From Thermothelomyces thermophilus ATCC 42464 (lineage: Eukaryota; Ascomycota; Sordariomycetes; Sordariales; Chaetomiaceae), in the NCBI RefSeq assembly GCF_000226095.1, contig NC_016478.1, forward strand, positions 2,346,001 to 2,410,000: a stretch of 64,000 nt of DNA, given 5' to 3'. Every line of letters begins with the position of its first letter. The first letter of the stretch is position 1. Positions 49,629 to 63,100 of this stretch are shown piece by piece. The notes beneath the pieces were generated by a model. That model worked only from the letters and a program-made list of their open reading frames with translations, was not told the DNA's origin and ran no database searches. The position numbers and the translations under genes were made by a program.

Positions 49629-51718
49629 ATGGCGCCCCGGCGTGAGATCCTCGACTCGGAAGATGACGGGAGCGACTTTGGCGACTGTTCGGAGCCCGCA
49701 CACGCCGAGTCACACGAGATAGAAACTGCCGGGGAAGGACCCCACGAAGCCGTGGGCGTGGGCGCGTCAAACAACCCGAGCACCGACTCGGCCGATCCGG
49801 CGTTTTCCCAACCCATCTCCGACGGGCAACGGGGCGTCTCTGACGTAAAAGAGGCCGCTCCTGATGCAGGACCCAATGACGCCTCCGTCTCTGCCTGGAC
49901 CGATATGTCCTCGGCACCGCCCCCGGGCAAGAAACCACAAATCGAGGATTCATTACTGACCTCCATCACCGACCCGGCGCCGAAGGGCCGAGAGTCTAGA
50001 AGAACCACCACCCGAAATGTTGGTCAGGCGGAGACCATCGATCTGACCAACGTTACCACGCCAAGGAAAGGGGCCGCGAGCGAGACCAGTGACGTGTGGG
50101 ACGTCCCGCCTTCGACCAACTCGCAGAGAGCGACAAGGACGGCCGGCAAGCGGAAGGCTGCACAGCTCAGCCTCGAACAGGAGCCGATGCGCAGGACCCC
50201 GCCGCCGGACACCCAAGACCCGTATGCCTTTCCCGACGCCACGCCGCCGAGGAAAAGGAGCAGGCGCGGGACACCTTCCAGCTCGGCTCGGCAACCACCT
50301 GCTTCCAGTCCCGTGATGCTCATACCAACAGAGGAGCTTCCATGCTCGGACAGGCGAACACGAAGCAGTGGGAGGAAGAAGGTCGGCTCGGATGGGGTGG
50401 GATCCACCCTCCCAGACACCGCCCCTCCGTCGCTCTATGTCACCCAGAGCGCCCTTACCGCCAGCCAGAAGCGAGAGTTCCAAGTGGTGGACCTGTCCTC
50501 TGAGCCCATGCCTGGGGTGCCTAGGGAGTCTGAAGTGCATGAGGAGTTCTCGGCTGCACAATCGTCGGGAGCGGGGGAGATGTACAGGTCAAGCATGGCC
50601 ACGACCATTGCTTATCCGACTCCGAGCCGTGTTGCGCTGCAGCGGCGACTGCCCGATGTTCCAGGGGAAATGGGTGATGACTGTGCTTCCTCCCGCACCT
50701 CACCGGGTTGCGATGTCGGCTATCAGGTTCGTCCCCCATGGGCTGCTTACACACGAGACGCGGATGGCTAATCGCGCTTCAGCAATCCTCTCCCGACGTA
50801 CTCGCCGACATGACCAGCACTACTGCTCTGAGATCGAGAAGGGGTAGTAAAGCGAAGGACGCATCTTTGACGGGACCTGAATTGTCCGAACGCGAGCCGC
50901 CTTCGTCAGCACGAAGGGCAAAGAAGAGGAAGGTTGTCCGAGAAATAGAGGATGGCCATCAGGAACCAGACCCTTTGGGAACGACTCGGGAGAATACGGA
51001 AACACCTCCGCAAGCGACAGAAACCCAGCGCGGTTTCGTTGAAGACCTCTCTCACATTGCGGCGCAATCAGGGAAGGACGTGAATGACGAAGACTTTGTT
51101 CCCGAGGCCGACCCAACCGATGCTGAAGTGATGGAGAAACAGGGGCCAACGCCCAAACCTGCCGCCAAGGGTAAAAAAGGCAAAAAGAGAAAGGGTTCCA
51201 GAACCCAAGCGGCCGCCCCCGAGCCTGACGAGCCGGCACAGACAAGCCTGGTTGCGCCGGCGGAGACGTCCCCTGGAGCGGCAGAGACCGCAGAGCCGCC
51301 GGCGAAACGGAAGCGTGGCCGCCCTCGCAAGTCCGACGCCAGCAAGCCCCAACCTGAGCCGGAATCGGAGGAGCAAGTCCCCGAGCAGCAGCCCGAAAAG
51401 GACGCTGGGCCCGAGCCTGAAGCCCACACCGCGCCTCAACCCCTGGCCGAGGTCGATCGTCACAACTCGCAACCTGACCCGAGAGTGGCTGCCAGCGACG
51501 CTGGTGACACCATCGGAGAAACCGAGTCCGGGGAGAAGGAGAACAAGGTAGCGGTGGAGAAGGATGCGGCGGCAACGGACAAGGTAGCGGAGAAGGAAAA
51601 GCAACAAGCGGCCAAGGATATCATCAAGCCGGCGCTCCCGAAGGTGCAGTACCGCGTGGGCCTGAGCAGGAGGACCCGGATTGCGCCGCTGCTAAAGAGT
51701 TTGAAGAGGGCTGCGTGA
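49629..51718 (+). CDS. AT-hook nuclear protein with conserved basic C-terminus
   Basis: 677 aa from exons 49629-50726 and 50783-51718 (56-bp intron, GTTCGT..TTCAG). Most of the protein is predicted disordered: Ser/Pro/Glu/Ala-rich with basic clusters KRKAAQL, PPRKRSRRGTP and RRAKKRKVV that could be nuclear localisation signals. An AT-hook (PAKRKRGRPRKSD) lies at about residue 565 and should bind AT-rich minor grooves. The last 25 residues (VQYRVGLSRRTRIAPLLKSLKR) are Arg/Leu-patterned and look like a conserved docking or binding helix; I recall similar tails in fungal AT-hook proteins but no name. The N-terminus starts with an acidic Ser motif (REILDSEDDGSDFGD) that resembles a CK2-type phosphorylation site. 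Chromatin association is inferred; function is unknown. Confidence 0.82.
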
Positions 51719-53119
51719 GGATGGGCGAAAGGACAGGTGGACGGTCGGCGTTTCATTAGGAAGCGAGGAACGGGAGGGGCGCTATGAACGGGACGCAAAT
51801 GACTCCGTGGGCCGGGTGGGACAAGGCGTTGAATATCTTGCTTGATGATACCCATTTTTGCTTTGCTTCACTCATTGACATCGTGAGCAGTTCAATTCTT
51901 TCTTGCTTCCTGTTTTTCTTGACGAGAGCACCGGAGCAGATGGACGTCGGCAAATTCTACCTTAGATACCTCACGGTATCAAAACTATGTTTCACTGCAT
52001 TGTCAGGTAAAAGCAATAGTTAATAAGAAAGCAAACCCAAAGACGAAGCATGTGAAACCCCAACTTAAATCGTGGTCAAAGTCCCGCCGAGAACCTTCCT
52101 CGGTGCCGGCTGTCCCTGACGCGTCGGGCAAACACCACCACCACCATTGTCTCTTCTTCTCTCTGCGCCGTACATCCCCCGCCGGGATTGTCCCCGCAGC
52201 GATGATGTGCGCGCACCTCTTCAAACCCCCCAGCGCGCCCCGTGTCCCAGGCTGACGAGGACGCTCTGGAGCCCCGTCCAAAGGTCTGTTTTGGGGGGTT
52301 GGGGTTTGCGAAGCTGTGTTTGTTTGGCTGATGCAGGCAGTAGTCAAAGCTCAGAGGTAGGGTATTGTGATTGAAAAGGCGTTGTTTGTATGTATATACA
52401 TCCCTTTTTTTTCCCGGAAAGTAAATGTGAAACTAAGTGTGTAAAAGTTCGTTCGAAAATACTACGTTTGAAGGCAGCAAGGCAATTTAATTAATTGCAG
52501 AGTGTCTCTAATTCTTCCTGTTTGGGTAATGGTGTTGAGGAGTGGTAATTTGTGGGGCTCCCTCAAGCGGGATGCGACTTAGCGGTTGGCAGTGCTATTC
52601 CGAACACATATTAGCGTGCTCTCTTCATGCCGACAGCCAGCCTTAACGGCAAGGCGGCGAATCAAACAGGCTGGGAATGCGGCAGGCATCTCCCCAGCTT
52701 TGGCTGCGGAGCCGGCGAACCACGTCATCTGTGCACCAAACGGCATGGACTCGACTGGCCCCGGTTGCCTTGCCATGTCTCGGTCCTAAACCAGCCAGCT
52801 CCTACCGCATTATCCTGCTTGTCTCGTTTTTTTCTCTCTTTATTTTTCCACGACAAATCTCAACTCTAGGTTCACCTCGAAACCGATATTGTCCCACATG
52901 CCGCTGCCATAAGTTCACACTGTTGACGGGCGGTGTGTAACTGCCTGCACTTCGACCCTTCCTTCCCAGAGGGGTTGACAAGAAACCAAGTAGTTATGCC
53001 TGTTCGGCAACTCCACCTACCAAGCCAGACCTTCCGTTTTTTGACCAGCCAAATTCTGTATCACCCCTCCAGCCCCGCTAACCTCCTCTTCTCTCTCTCT
53101 CGACCAGGTCCCGCCCACA
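51719..53119. other. Intergenic spacer, 1.4 kb
   Basis: No gene is seen. The left part is the AT-hook gene's 3' side. The last 100 bp (CTTCTCTCTCTCTCGACCAGG) form the pyrimidine-rich leader of the DDHD gene. Confidence 0.5.
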
Positions 53120-56100
53120 ATGACTACTACCTCCCACCCCCGATCGCACACCCTCACCCCGCCATGCCGCCTCGCCCCAGCTCCCTCCCCGGCACCAACA
53201 CCCGGGCTCGAGGACATTCCCCCGCTCCGGGCACAGTTCTTCTATGCCTCGCACATCCCCATCGATGACCCCCTCTCGCCAGCGACCATCGCCGGCTCTT
53301 CCTCGTCGTCTTCGTCCGCCGACAAGTCGAAGCCCTCCTCCTCCAAGCTCCCGCTCCGCCCCTTCTCGCCCGGCGACAACGCTGCGCTCGAGCGCGCCTG
53401 GCTGGGGCTGGGCTCCGACCGCCACCGCCGCATCCACGCGCTGTCGCGCCGCGACAGAAGCCCCGCCAGCGGCCTGTCGAGTGAGAACGCCGAGAAGCTG
53501 GCGGCCATCGTCGCCGCGCTCGCGGCCAAGCATCACGAGAAGCATGACCGGGAAGGGCAGCAGGCGTCTGGCGCCGCAGGGGTCGCTGCTACTGCTACTA
53601 CGGCGGCGGCGGCGGCGGACGGGGGGCTGGCGACTGACTCGTCGGCCATGATGGATGCTCCCCTCGAGAATGACGGGGTGTCGCTCTGCTGCGCCGAGCT
53701 GGCCATGGACGCGTCGGCGGAGCTGAGGCGAGAGTTTTGCGCCGTCACGAGGCGCAGGCAGCCGGCCCTGGACCACGACCGCGTCTTGGAGGGCGTCATG
53801 GCGCAGCTGGCCAGGTTGAGGATGGAGGCTGAGGGGACGGCCGCGAGGCAGCCGTGTGACTCGGGCTTGTCTTCCACCGCGCCGGGGGCGGGCCCGGCGT
53901 TGCATGCCGTCGGAAGCCTTGGGGCGAGGTCCTCCACCACGCCGCCCGTGGACGGGGCTCCTCCTCCCCTCGCATCCAGCTTGCCCGTTGGGGGGCTTGT
54001 GCCCGCACGCCCGCCGGTGTTGGATGATGGCATCTCGGGAAAGCCGTTTGTGAGGGTGGAGCCGGCACCGCGGTCGAACAGGTCGTCCGGGATAGCGACC
54101 CCGGATGACAGGCCGGCAAAGAATGTGCTCCGAAGCAGGGCCCGGGGCGACAGTCGGGCGTCTGCTCGTGGGCGGCCAGCTGCGGAACGGCTGGAGGACT
54201 CGGTCGAGGTGCCCGTGGGCATCTCGAGGCTCCACATGGTCTCGCTGCCCGTTCTTCAGATGAAGCCAATCTACTGGTCTCCGGTCAACGACATTGCCAC
54301 GGTGTTGAGAGCCACGTGGTTCTACAGGTAAGGCGCGCGTCTCTGATACGTTCTCGAGACTCTCTTGCTAACCTCTCGATGTAGAGATACCATGGTGCCC
54401 GTGGAGCCCATGGTCGCGAACCAACTCGAGGCAGGTTACCGCGAGCTTCGGCCGTGGACAGAGACCTGGAGGGATGAGATCAGGTCTGCTCTCGACGTCG
54501 GACCCCTGGGCGAGGAGAAAATCTCCCATCGACTGTGGCCGGAAGTGCCTGACAAGCGGCACAAGAACAAAGACGGCCTGCTGCCAGAGCCGCCGATATC
54601 GAGTGACCCGTTTTGCGCCGCCAGGTGTTTTAGCGGAGAGGCGGCTACGGAAGGATCGCTGGAACCGGTCCATGCGGAGGAAAATACGGCGCTGCCGCCT
54701 CCAGAGTCTAGAATGTATTCAAATCATCATGTCATCTACAAGGATGGTTCGACTGCGTTCTTGCTGAAGCCCAGCCAGAAGCCGTCCGCTTATTATGGCA
54801 GAAGACCTCTCTCGAAGATCATGAAAGGCATCACAGTAGGCCTGCCTGTTGTGCGTGGGTTTGATCGTGCCGCCTGGGAACGAGTGCACGATAAGGGGGC
54901 GAGCTCGCGGGGCAAGAGCGCGGCCGCCTTGACCCCGGAGGCGGAACTACGCCAGATCGCCGAGCAAGGCGGCTGCCCGGGATGCCAGCTCGACAAGGAC
55001 CGGGGCCAGGTGACCGACCTGGTTCTTGTCATCCACGGTATTGGGCAGAAGCTCTCGGAACGCGTCGAGAGCTTCCATTTCACCCACGCAGTCAACGCCT
55101 TCCGGAGGGCCATCAACATTGAGCTCGAAAACCCGGCTGTCAAGTCTGTGCTCCGCCCCGGGCAGAACGGTATCATGGTGTTGCCAGTCAACTGGCGTCA
55201 TCTTCTAAGTTTTGAAGACGAGAATCCCCCTCGCCAAGAGCACAGGACGGCCTATTGCCCGGAGGGTTTCACTCTGAAGGATATCGAGCCACCTACGATC
55301 CCCGCGGTCCGGAGCATGATCTCGGACGTCATGTTTGACATCCCGTACTACATGTCGCACCTCAAACCCAAGATGATAGCCGCCCTTGTCGGCGAGGCCA
55401 ACCGCGTCTACCGTCTGTGGTGCAGCAACAACCCGGGCTTCTCCGAGAAGGGGCGCGTCCACCTGATCGCGCACTCCCTCGGCAGCGCCATGGCGATCGA
55501 AGTCCTCTCCAAACAACCCACCCGCGTCCCCCGCCCGCTGGACCTCTCCAAATCTACCCCGGATACCCGCTTCTTCGAGTTCGACACAACCAACCTCTTC
55601 TTGCTCGGTAGCCCCGCGGGCTTCTTCCTCCTCCTCGAGCGCAGCGGCCTGGTCCCGCGGCGGGGCCGCCTCAAGCCGGGCGCCGACGCTGCCGATACAG
55701 TTGCCAAGGACGTGGTCGGCGATGTCGGCATGTTCGGCTGCATCGCCGTCGACAACATCTACAACATCCTCGCCAAGGAAGACCCCATCGCCTACCTGCT
55801 CAACGGGACCATCGACCCAATCTACGCCGCCAGCCTCAAGACGGCCTATGTCCCGAGCACTAACACCTCCTTCTTCCAATCCGTCGGCAACGCCGTGCGC
55901 GGCCTAACTGGTACTTCTCGTCACCCCGCCGCCGCCGCCGCCGCCGCAACGGCTTCCGAGCTGGGGAAGCGGCCGCCGCTCACTGCGCGCCTGCCGTCGC
56001 AGCTGGAGTTGGAGGTGCACGACTTCACGCGGGAGGAGATTGCAGAGCGCAAGGCGTTTCTGCTCAACGACAATGGGCAGATCGACTACTTTCTGCGGTC

Positions 56101-56281
56101 GGGCGGCGGCCCGCTCGAGATCCAGTACCTCAATATGCTGAGCGCCCACACGAGCTACTGGACCAACCAGGACTTGGTCCGGCTGCTGTGTGTCGAGATT
56201 GGCCGAGAGCCCGGAAAGGCCCATGCGTTGGCTTCGATGAGGGCCGTCAAGACCAAGGGGCGTATTCTCGGACAGTTTTGA
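53120..56281 (+). CDS. DDHD-domain phospholipase A1
   Basis: Intracellular phospholipase A1 of the DDHD family (yeast DDL1, mammalian DDHD1/2), acting on phosphatidic acid and other phospholipids. Exons are 53120-54327 and 54385-56281, giving 1034 aa. The N-terminal region (LRAQFFYASHIPIDDPLS, WSPVNDIATVLRATWFYRDT) carries the family WWE-like segment that the intron divides, then a disordered Ser/Pro/Ala stretch. The lipase core has LVLVIHGIGQKL at about residue 620 and the nucleophile elbow AHSLGSAM (G-x-S-x-G variant H-S-L-G-S) at about 765. The DDHD region is FEFDTTNLFLLGSPAGFFLLLERSG, NIYNILAKEDPIAYLLN and GQIDYFLRSGGGPLEIQYLNMLSAHTSYWTNQDL. A C-terminal arm with Ala run precedes it. Convergent with RAD3. 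Confidence 0.9.
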
Positions 56282-57172
56282 TCACGAACATTTAATCAGC
56301 AGCCCTGGATACGGGCGTGTGTGGGTGGCGGCTGTTGTGTGGAGTAGCAATATATCATGGCGAAAAGGAGTTCGGGTTATTGCCGTAGGTCAGGACAGGG
56401 AGCGTGTTTCTTCATCATCAGCATCTTGTCGTCGTCGTGATGTAGCGACAAAGGCGGGTTTGGTGCTTGTAGTAGTAGTTGTAGGGGACGAATTGTTTTT
56501 CATGGCATTGATACAATATACCCTTTGGACCAAGACACTACTAGATTACAACGGCGTATGTATCTTAATTTTCTTACATCTCTCTCCCTCGAAACATGTG
56601 CGTACCTCCCTGTCCCCTAAAGCGCTGAGGTTTCCTGTGGAGGACGTCTTCGTCTCCTCGCCGAAAAAAAAAACGTCATATTTGTTTGCGAACTGATCTG
56701 TGGCTGACTAGATAGATCTAGACAGGCTTGTCGATAGACGACCTCCAAGTCAGCGATGAATGGAGCCCGAAGGACCGAGGCTACCTACATAGAGATTCGT
56801 AACGGCTTCGTCGTTACCGAGGAGGAATGGTTGTATCTACCAATTGGAAAATGGCTATAGACGCGTGCTGAAATCCCGGGGACTACGTTAGGTGTAAACG
56901 ATGTTGTGATTAAGTACATTGATAAGAAGACATGATGAGGTGGCCGGTAGTCCTCGAAGGAGATAATGATACAAGCTGTCGTGTTGGGAACTGGAGCTGC
57001 TATTCTTCAGCTGGAGCAGAGAACTAGTGTTTTTCATCCCATCGAACCTCGTCATTTCTTGATTGGTAAAGGTGGTGGCACCGCCATTACCCAGCCATTA
57101 CCCATCTAGGAAAAAAAAAAAAAAAAAAAAGAGGAGTTACCTCCTTCCTGCGCCCGGGAAGAGGCTCTCCCT
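56282..57172. other. Convergent 3' spacer of DDHD and RAD3
   Basis: Both genes end toward this 0.9-kb gap. It holds a run of about 19 A (57112-57130) shortly beyond the RAD3 stop, on the plus strand. No gene is seen. Confidence 0.6.
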
Positions 57173-60171
57173 TCAGCCCTGCTTGTTGTCGAGGGCCATC
57201 AACTCGGCCTCGTCGTCATCGTCCATGTCGTAGTCGCTCACCCCGCCGTCCTCGGCGACGGCCGCCTGGGCAGCCAGCGCCGGGTTCAGCTCCCTCTCCC
57301 GCTGGGCCTGCAGCTCCTTGATGCGCTCCTCGTCCATCTTCTCCTGGTGCCGGCGCAGGTCGTCAATGCTCCAGGTGCTGATGCCCTCCTGGTCCTTGGC
57401 GCGGAACGGCTGGGCCATGGTGCGCAGGAAGCGGCGGGCGCTGCTGACGGCCATGTCGGTGCTCAGGTTGACGTCGGCGTCGAGCAGGGCCTGGCTGATC
57501 CACTTGGGCAGCTGGGCGCGCTTGCGCTGGAAGCGCCGGTCCGCGAGCACCATGAGCCCGTAGTCGTCCTTGCCGCGCAGCACGCGGCCCAGGCACTGGG
57601 CGGCGTGGCGCATGGCGTCGAACGAGAGGAAGTCGTTCTCGCGGATCCGGTACGTCTCCCGGAGGAACTCGAGGCGGGCCTTGAGGATGCGCGACTCGGT
57701 GTACTGGAAGGGCACGCCGATGCAGAGCACCGTGCGGCCGTACTGGTGGTCAAAGTCGATGCCCTCCGAGACCTTGCCGCGCGCGACGCAGAGGAGCACC
57801 GCCCCGCGCCCGTTGCAGCAGGCGGTCCGGTACGTCTCGAGAGCGAGCGACGTCTCCTGCGCGTCGGGCGTCTCGACCAGGATGAGCTTGTACTTCCAGA
57901 CCTCGTCCAGGATGCCCATCCCCTGCCACATGCTGATGATGGACTCCATGTAGAGGTAGGACGGGAAGAAGACGACCATGCCGTCGGGCGTGATCTTGGC
58001 GAACTCGGTCAGGAGGTTCCCGTAGTTGCGCACCACGCTGGGCTCGTTGCGGACCTGGAAGCTCGTCGAGATGGACGCCTGATCGCTTCCGCGAGTGACA
58101 ATCATGGGCAGGAAGGATCGCCGGGCCAGCGTCATGCTGTAAGACTCCTGGACGACGGTGGGGAAGTTGAGCATCTTCGGGTACATCTCCAGCGGAGACA
58201 GAGTTCCCGAGGTGATGACGACGGAGCTGAAGCGGTCGAACACGGGCTTGATGGCAATGGCGGCGTCCAAGCAGGTGAAGTGGAGGACCGGATTCGGCAC
58301 CTCGGCCGTGTCCGATTCGAACGGCTCCAGGATCAAGAGGAATCCCTTCTCGTAAGTTGCCACAAGAGTCGCAAAAGTAGCGACTTCTTGGAGCGGCTGG
58401 TAGTCTTCGATGTTGGTGAGCTCAAGCGTCCTCACCAGCGACGTCAGTCGCTCGGCACAGAACCGCAGTGGTTTCTTCTCGATAAACGTATGCTCTTTGA
58501 GGTGGGCGAGGAAAGATGGCGGAGTTTCGGATATCACCTGGCGAACCTTCATCCTGGTCTAGGGAACGGTCAGCGCCATGCGTGCTCAACGTCCAGCCAT
58601 CCGGCAGCCCGGGGGCGGAGTGGGGGGTGAATCCTGACCTTGAGATATTCGATGAACCTCCGAAGAAAGGCGACAAAGTGCTCCGCTCGCCTGATGTTTC
58701 CAGGCACGGCTTCCTTGAGCAAGTCATCAGGAAGCGCTGAGAACGCGGTTAGCGAAATGGCCCAGTAGGAAAGTTGGCGGTGGAGCATACTAGGGTTCGC
58801 CATGAAGGAGTCCTCCTGGCGGCCGTCGTCGGCGCCTTTGAGGCCCTCGACTAGTTTCTCGTACTCGTCCTGAAGCTTCTGCTGGTCCGATTCCCTCATC
58901 TCGTTGATCTTGTTCTCCAGGTTCTGAGCTCCTCTGGTGGCTTTCCTCAGCGAATCGTCGGTGATGTCGGTGCTCAAGGCCTCGATGCACACATTGTCGA
59001 TATTGTGGGCTTCATCAAACACGACGATGCAATCCTTAGACAGCTCTCTGGAGACGCGCTCGGCGATTTTGGGATCCAGGAGATAGTGGTACGAGTAGAT
59101 GATGACATTGCAGTATTGCATCTGTAACAGAGTCAGGGAGTCGCGCAAGAGCATCTCAACCAAAGCACAAGGCCGACCATACCATCCGCCGAGCAGTGAA
59201 GTAAGGACACTGCTTGTGCTGCTCGCCGTATCGCAGGATGCCATCGAACGTCCAGACGCCGTTGGGAATGAGGTTGTGCGGCTCAAGGAGGTCGAGGTTC
59301 TGGGAGGAAAGATAGAATAATCAGCGCAGAGGACAAGGCGTAGGATGGGAGGTTGTGCTCACGTCGTGATAGACACAAACTTCAACATCCTCGCCCTTTT
59401 CCTTCTTTTCCTTGATGAAACCAGCGGTTAGGCTGCGGCAGCGCGCATCGACGACGTTACCGCTCTTCTCCCGCTTTACCGACGGGTGCAGGCAGAGATT
59501 CTTTCGACTGGTGAGACCGAGGCCCCTGAACTCCTCCTCGTAGCCGAGCCGTTCCGCACGGAACTTCATGAGGGCCTTGAGCTCCACCAACGCCTTCTCG
59601 ATCTCGGACATTGTCCCTGGGGAGAGCCGGTCAGCCACGGCAGCTCGCAATTTGATTTGATGACCGGAAGATAGCGGCGTACGGGAGCAGTAGATGAGCT
59701 TGCGATGTGACGGGTAGTACTGCTGGTAGGCCACGATGAGGGACAGCAGCGTTACGGTCTTCCCTGTGCCCGAAGGCATCTCGAGCACGCAGTTTCCCCC
59801 AGCATCGAGCGTCTCTAGCGCTGGTTAGCAACGGGCCCGAGATCCCCGTTCCGTCCCGGGAAGCCGCTCACTTTTCAAGTCCACCATGTAGCTAGAGCAG
59901 AACAGAGCAGAGCAGAGCAGAGCATTCCGGGTCAGCCAGAATCACCATCACACGAAGGACCCCTCAGACATACGCATATTGCTCTGACGACGCGTTAGCA
60001 GCGTGATTACGAGACAGAAATCAGGCCTCGACGAAGGACTTGCCTGGGTAGATGCGGGGATAGGGAAAGAGGACGGGCAGGTCACTGTCGCCGTGTCAGC
60101 CAAGAAAGCGGATGCGGTTCCGACACGGACACAGGCCGTTGCCGTCGGGCATACTCAATGTTGAACTCCAT
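57173..60171 (-). CDS. RAD3: TFIIH helicase subunit Rad3/XPD
   Basis: 5'-3' DNA helicase of TFIIH for nucleotide excision repair and transcription initiation. Nine exons give 819 aa: 60171-60155, 60084-60044, 59983-59974 (10 nt), 59891-59872 (20 nt), 59814-59683, 59616-59363, 59299-59183, 59121-58639 and 58558-57173. Their sum is an exact multiple of three, and every join restores XPD sequence (PEQYAYM, VDLKKTLDAGGN, YCSRTMSEIE). Walker A is MPSGTGKT and Walker B is VVFDEAHNID. The four Fe-S cysteines are seen in KNLCLHPSV, ARCRSLT, VCVYHD and QCPYFTARRM. Later motifs include ITSGTLSPLEMYP, RGKVSEGIDFDH and QCLGRVLRGKDDYG. The second intron has a GC..AG border. An (AGAGC)n tract is in intron 4-3. 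The C-terminal tail is acidic. Confidence 0.95.
59893..59923. repeat. (AGAGC)n tract inside a RAD3 intron
   Basis: Five or so pentanucleotide units next to the acceptor of the 20-nt exon, on the coding strand a GCTCT pyrimidine tract. Confidence 0.75.
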
Positions 60172-63100
60172 TTTGGGCGTCTATATTGATGGACGAGCGA
60201 CTACTACGACTCGAAAGCGGTGCTCTATTGCCGCGCGCGGGCGTCTCGATGGAGCTGCGCCCAAGATTCGCGCACCCGTTGGGAGGGAGCTTTGCGTTGC
60301 TTCTTCCTCCCCGAGTTCGCAAGAGCCGGAAACCCGAGACGGGTTCCTGCCCGCTCCTATCCGCGATCCGTCAACCCTATTACTGATCCTTTCACCGGGC
60401 ACAATGTTGCGAACGCCTTGATGAATCGCGAGGCTAGCAAAACGAGCTGGCGGCTTGATGTTCTGGGAAGTTTGGTTGAAAGGTCACCGTGTGGGGCTTG
60501 CTGCCTATTCTGTTGAGTTGCAAATCTGCGCCGAAGTCGATGAACGGCCAAAGCTTCAGCAGGTTCCTCGGTCGCTCAGCACACCGAGGTGAGCAGAGTC
60601 TTGGCGGCACCAGGCGAAAGCCCGTTACCCCATTTTTCCCACCAGTCATCCAGGCTCCCCCTCCCCAAACTACACGACGGAGCAGAAATGTGTTCGTCGT
60701 ACGGGAGCGTAAGCCATCAAAAATCGGATCAACCGTTGTCGTTGAGTTCAACTCCGACAACCATGACACGCGGCACGCGGAAAGGTTCCGTCATGCAGGG
60801 CCGAGTCTCTTGGTCGCCGACCATCGAAATTGACACAGCGTTAAGGTCGCCTATCACGGTTGCGTTCGGGCACCCAAACGATGTCCGCTACGGAGTACCA
60901 TCGTGCAATCCCACCGTTACACGAGGGCCCCGGTGCACTGGCGAGGGTCTTCGCAGTATAGGCCCGTCGACGGCAATTCCGATCCGTCCCTCCCACTCTT
61001 CATAGTATTACTGCTTTGTCCACCAACCACGCTCCACCGCCGACAGACACCATGCATGCCTCTGCGCGCATTGCACCACTGCCAAGTCTGAGACCTGGGT
61101 CGAATGTCGTCTCGCTTCTGCCGTGAAGACCTTCTAGAGACGTTCCATGCATCATATCAGCAGCAGTAATCTGCGCCAGTCACCACGACCCGTCGGCTAC
61201 CCCGCGGTTGCGTTGCACTACCTGTACTAGTAGGCCCAGAAGCTAAGATGCTCGCCGAGGGGCATTGTTGAGGGGCCATGGGGGTCACGGGCAGGTCCGC
61301 GGGGCAGAGGCGAGGGAAGAACAAGAGGTGCCCCAAGCTTTCCTCCCGCCGCCGCCGGTCTATCCGTGCTTTGCGCCCGTCACGCCGTAAAAGTTCATGC
61401 CCGGGTTCCGAGCAGATCTCCACGTGGATGTGGATGGCCGCCCGCCCTCGTGGGACCCCCCCGGGGAGACGTTCCAACGCTGCCCGGACCGCGGGAGATC
61501 CGTGTCTCTTCCCGCATCGCCCAGTCCAGAGCAGCAGCCACCTACTAGCCAGCAATCAGATCATGGACCAAGCGGAGCGTCGTCGTGTTATCCCCCACCT
61601 CCACACCCCGGTTGTCGTTTCAAACGCATCTGTTTTTAGCAACCCTAGGCTGAGAAGCAATCTTTACAGTTGACGGGAGTCTGTGTGTCTCTCTGCAGCT
61701 AACGGCGGATTCCCTCGAGGATCGCATGTTTCAAGACATGCCAAGGAGGGCGTTGTTCGAATTCCACACCCCTCCCCCCCACCCCCCCCCCCCGGGTCCC
61801 TCACGCATGCCGCTCTTCCAAACCGGCCTACCCGAAAGTGTCTTACGCCGCCAGCCTGCATCTTGGTGTGTAACCTCAACACACCATAAAGCCCTCTTCT
61901 GCTGATGGTGGCCATTTCATTTACAGCTCCCTCGTATGAGTGCGTCAGACTGGATGTCTGACCTGCCGGTCGGGAGTCATCACTGGCCGAAGGGCGTGTT
62001 CTCCGCGCAGCTGGACCGCGTAAGCTGCATGCACAGAAGCTTTCCAGAACACTCTCCCGAAACGCTACAGGGCGAACGCAGGGGTGCGGCTGAGGGGCTG
62101 AGGGAGGAGATCTGGCTGGTCCGGTGATCCCGTGCTGCCCATCTTGATAACTCAATCGGTTCGCGACTTTCGACCGTTGCGGGCCCAGCTGGCTGCAAGG
62201 CATGGTGTTCCGGTGACGAGCAGAGAGGGCCCCCGTGGGGTCCGCGTGTCCTGCCGCCGACGGGCTACCCAATGCTCGACTGTATGTACACTCCGTCGGC
62301 GTGATCGAAGTCTGCCTCAGGGCCCTCTCCCCCCTCCAGCCTAGGGTCTTGGACAGTTACTGTGTAGAAGCGAGGGCGAGAATGTAACGGCCGTTGATCC
62401 CACTACGACGCTGCTCACGGGCAAGCCGATGAAGGCTTATCACATCATTTGACCGCGGGACCGTCCGTTTCCCCCGGGTCCTTCCTGTATCAGCAACGCT
62501 CATGCTTACATAGCAAGTATGTTCTAGTCTTGTATTTTTTTGGGGGTTTTTTTCGGTTTTTTTTTTTTTTTGGGGGGGGGGGGGGGGGAGCGAAAGAAAC
62601 GACCGGGAGCGGGTGCTGGGGAGAGCAGATGACGAGCAGCGCACCAGCCATCTCGTCGCCCGGCTCACAGCCCGCATGCTTGGGAGGGGGCCGAGGCCCT
62701 CCCATTCGTCCGTCCACCCAGTTCCGGGCGGCAATACATGGTTTTTGTTCACCGGCTGCGCTTGCGGGCGCTTGTTTAAGCCACACTGCCCCTGCAGATT
62801 AGCCGCAGGCACCGATATGGTGTAAACTAGTGCGGGGCAGCTGGAGAGGGGCGGCCGCTTCGCAAGTGTGTATGTACATACATACATACATACATACATA
62901 CAGGTAGGTACTCCGTAATCTACTGTGTATCTATGTGCGCAGTACTAGTACACGATGTACGGAATGCCTTACATACAATATTGTATTAGAAATCCGGATT
63001 CATACTCTGCAATGCGATTCGTATGTTCCGTACAGGACTTTGCGTCAGGTCACGAAGGAAGAATTTGGGCAAAATGCGGAATACTCTCAAGACCATTGGG

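Noticed and set aside
57347-58630. 427-codon plus-strand frame opposite RAD3
   Set aside because: Antisense shadow of the strongly conserved XPD exon.
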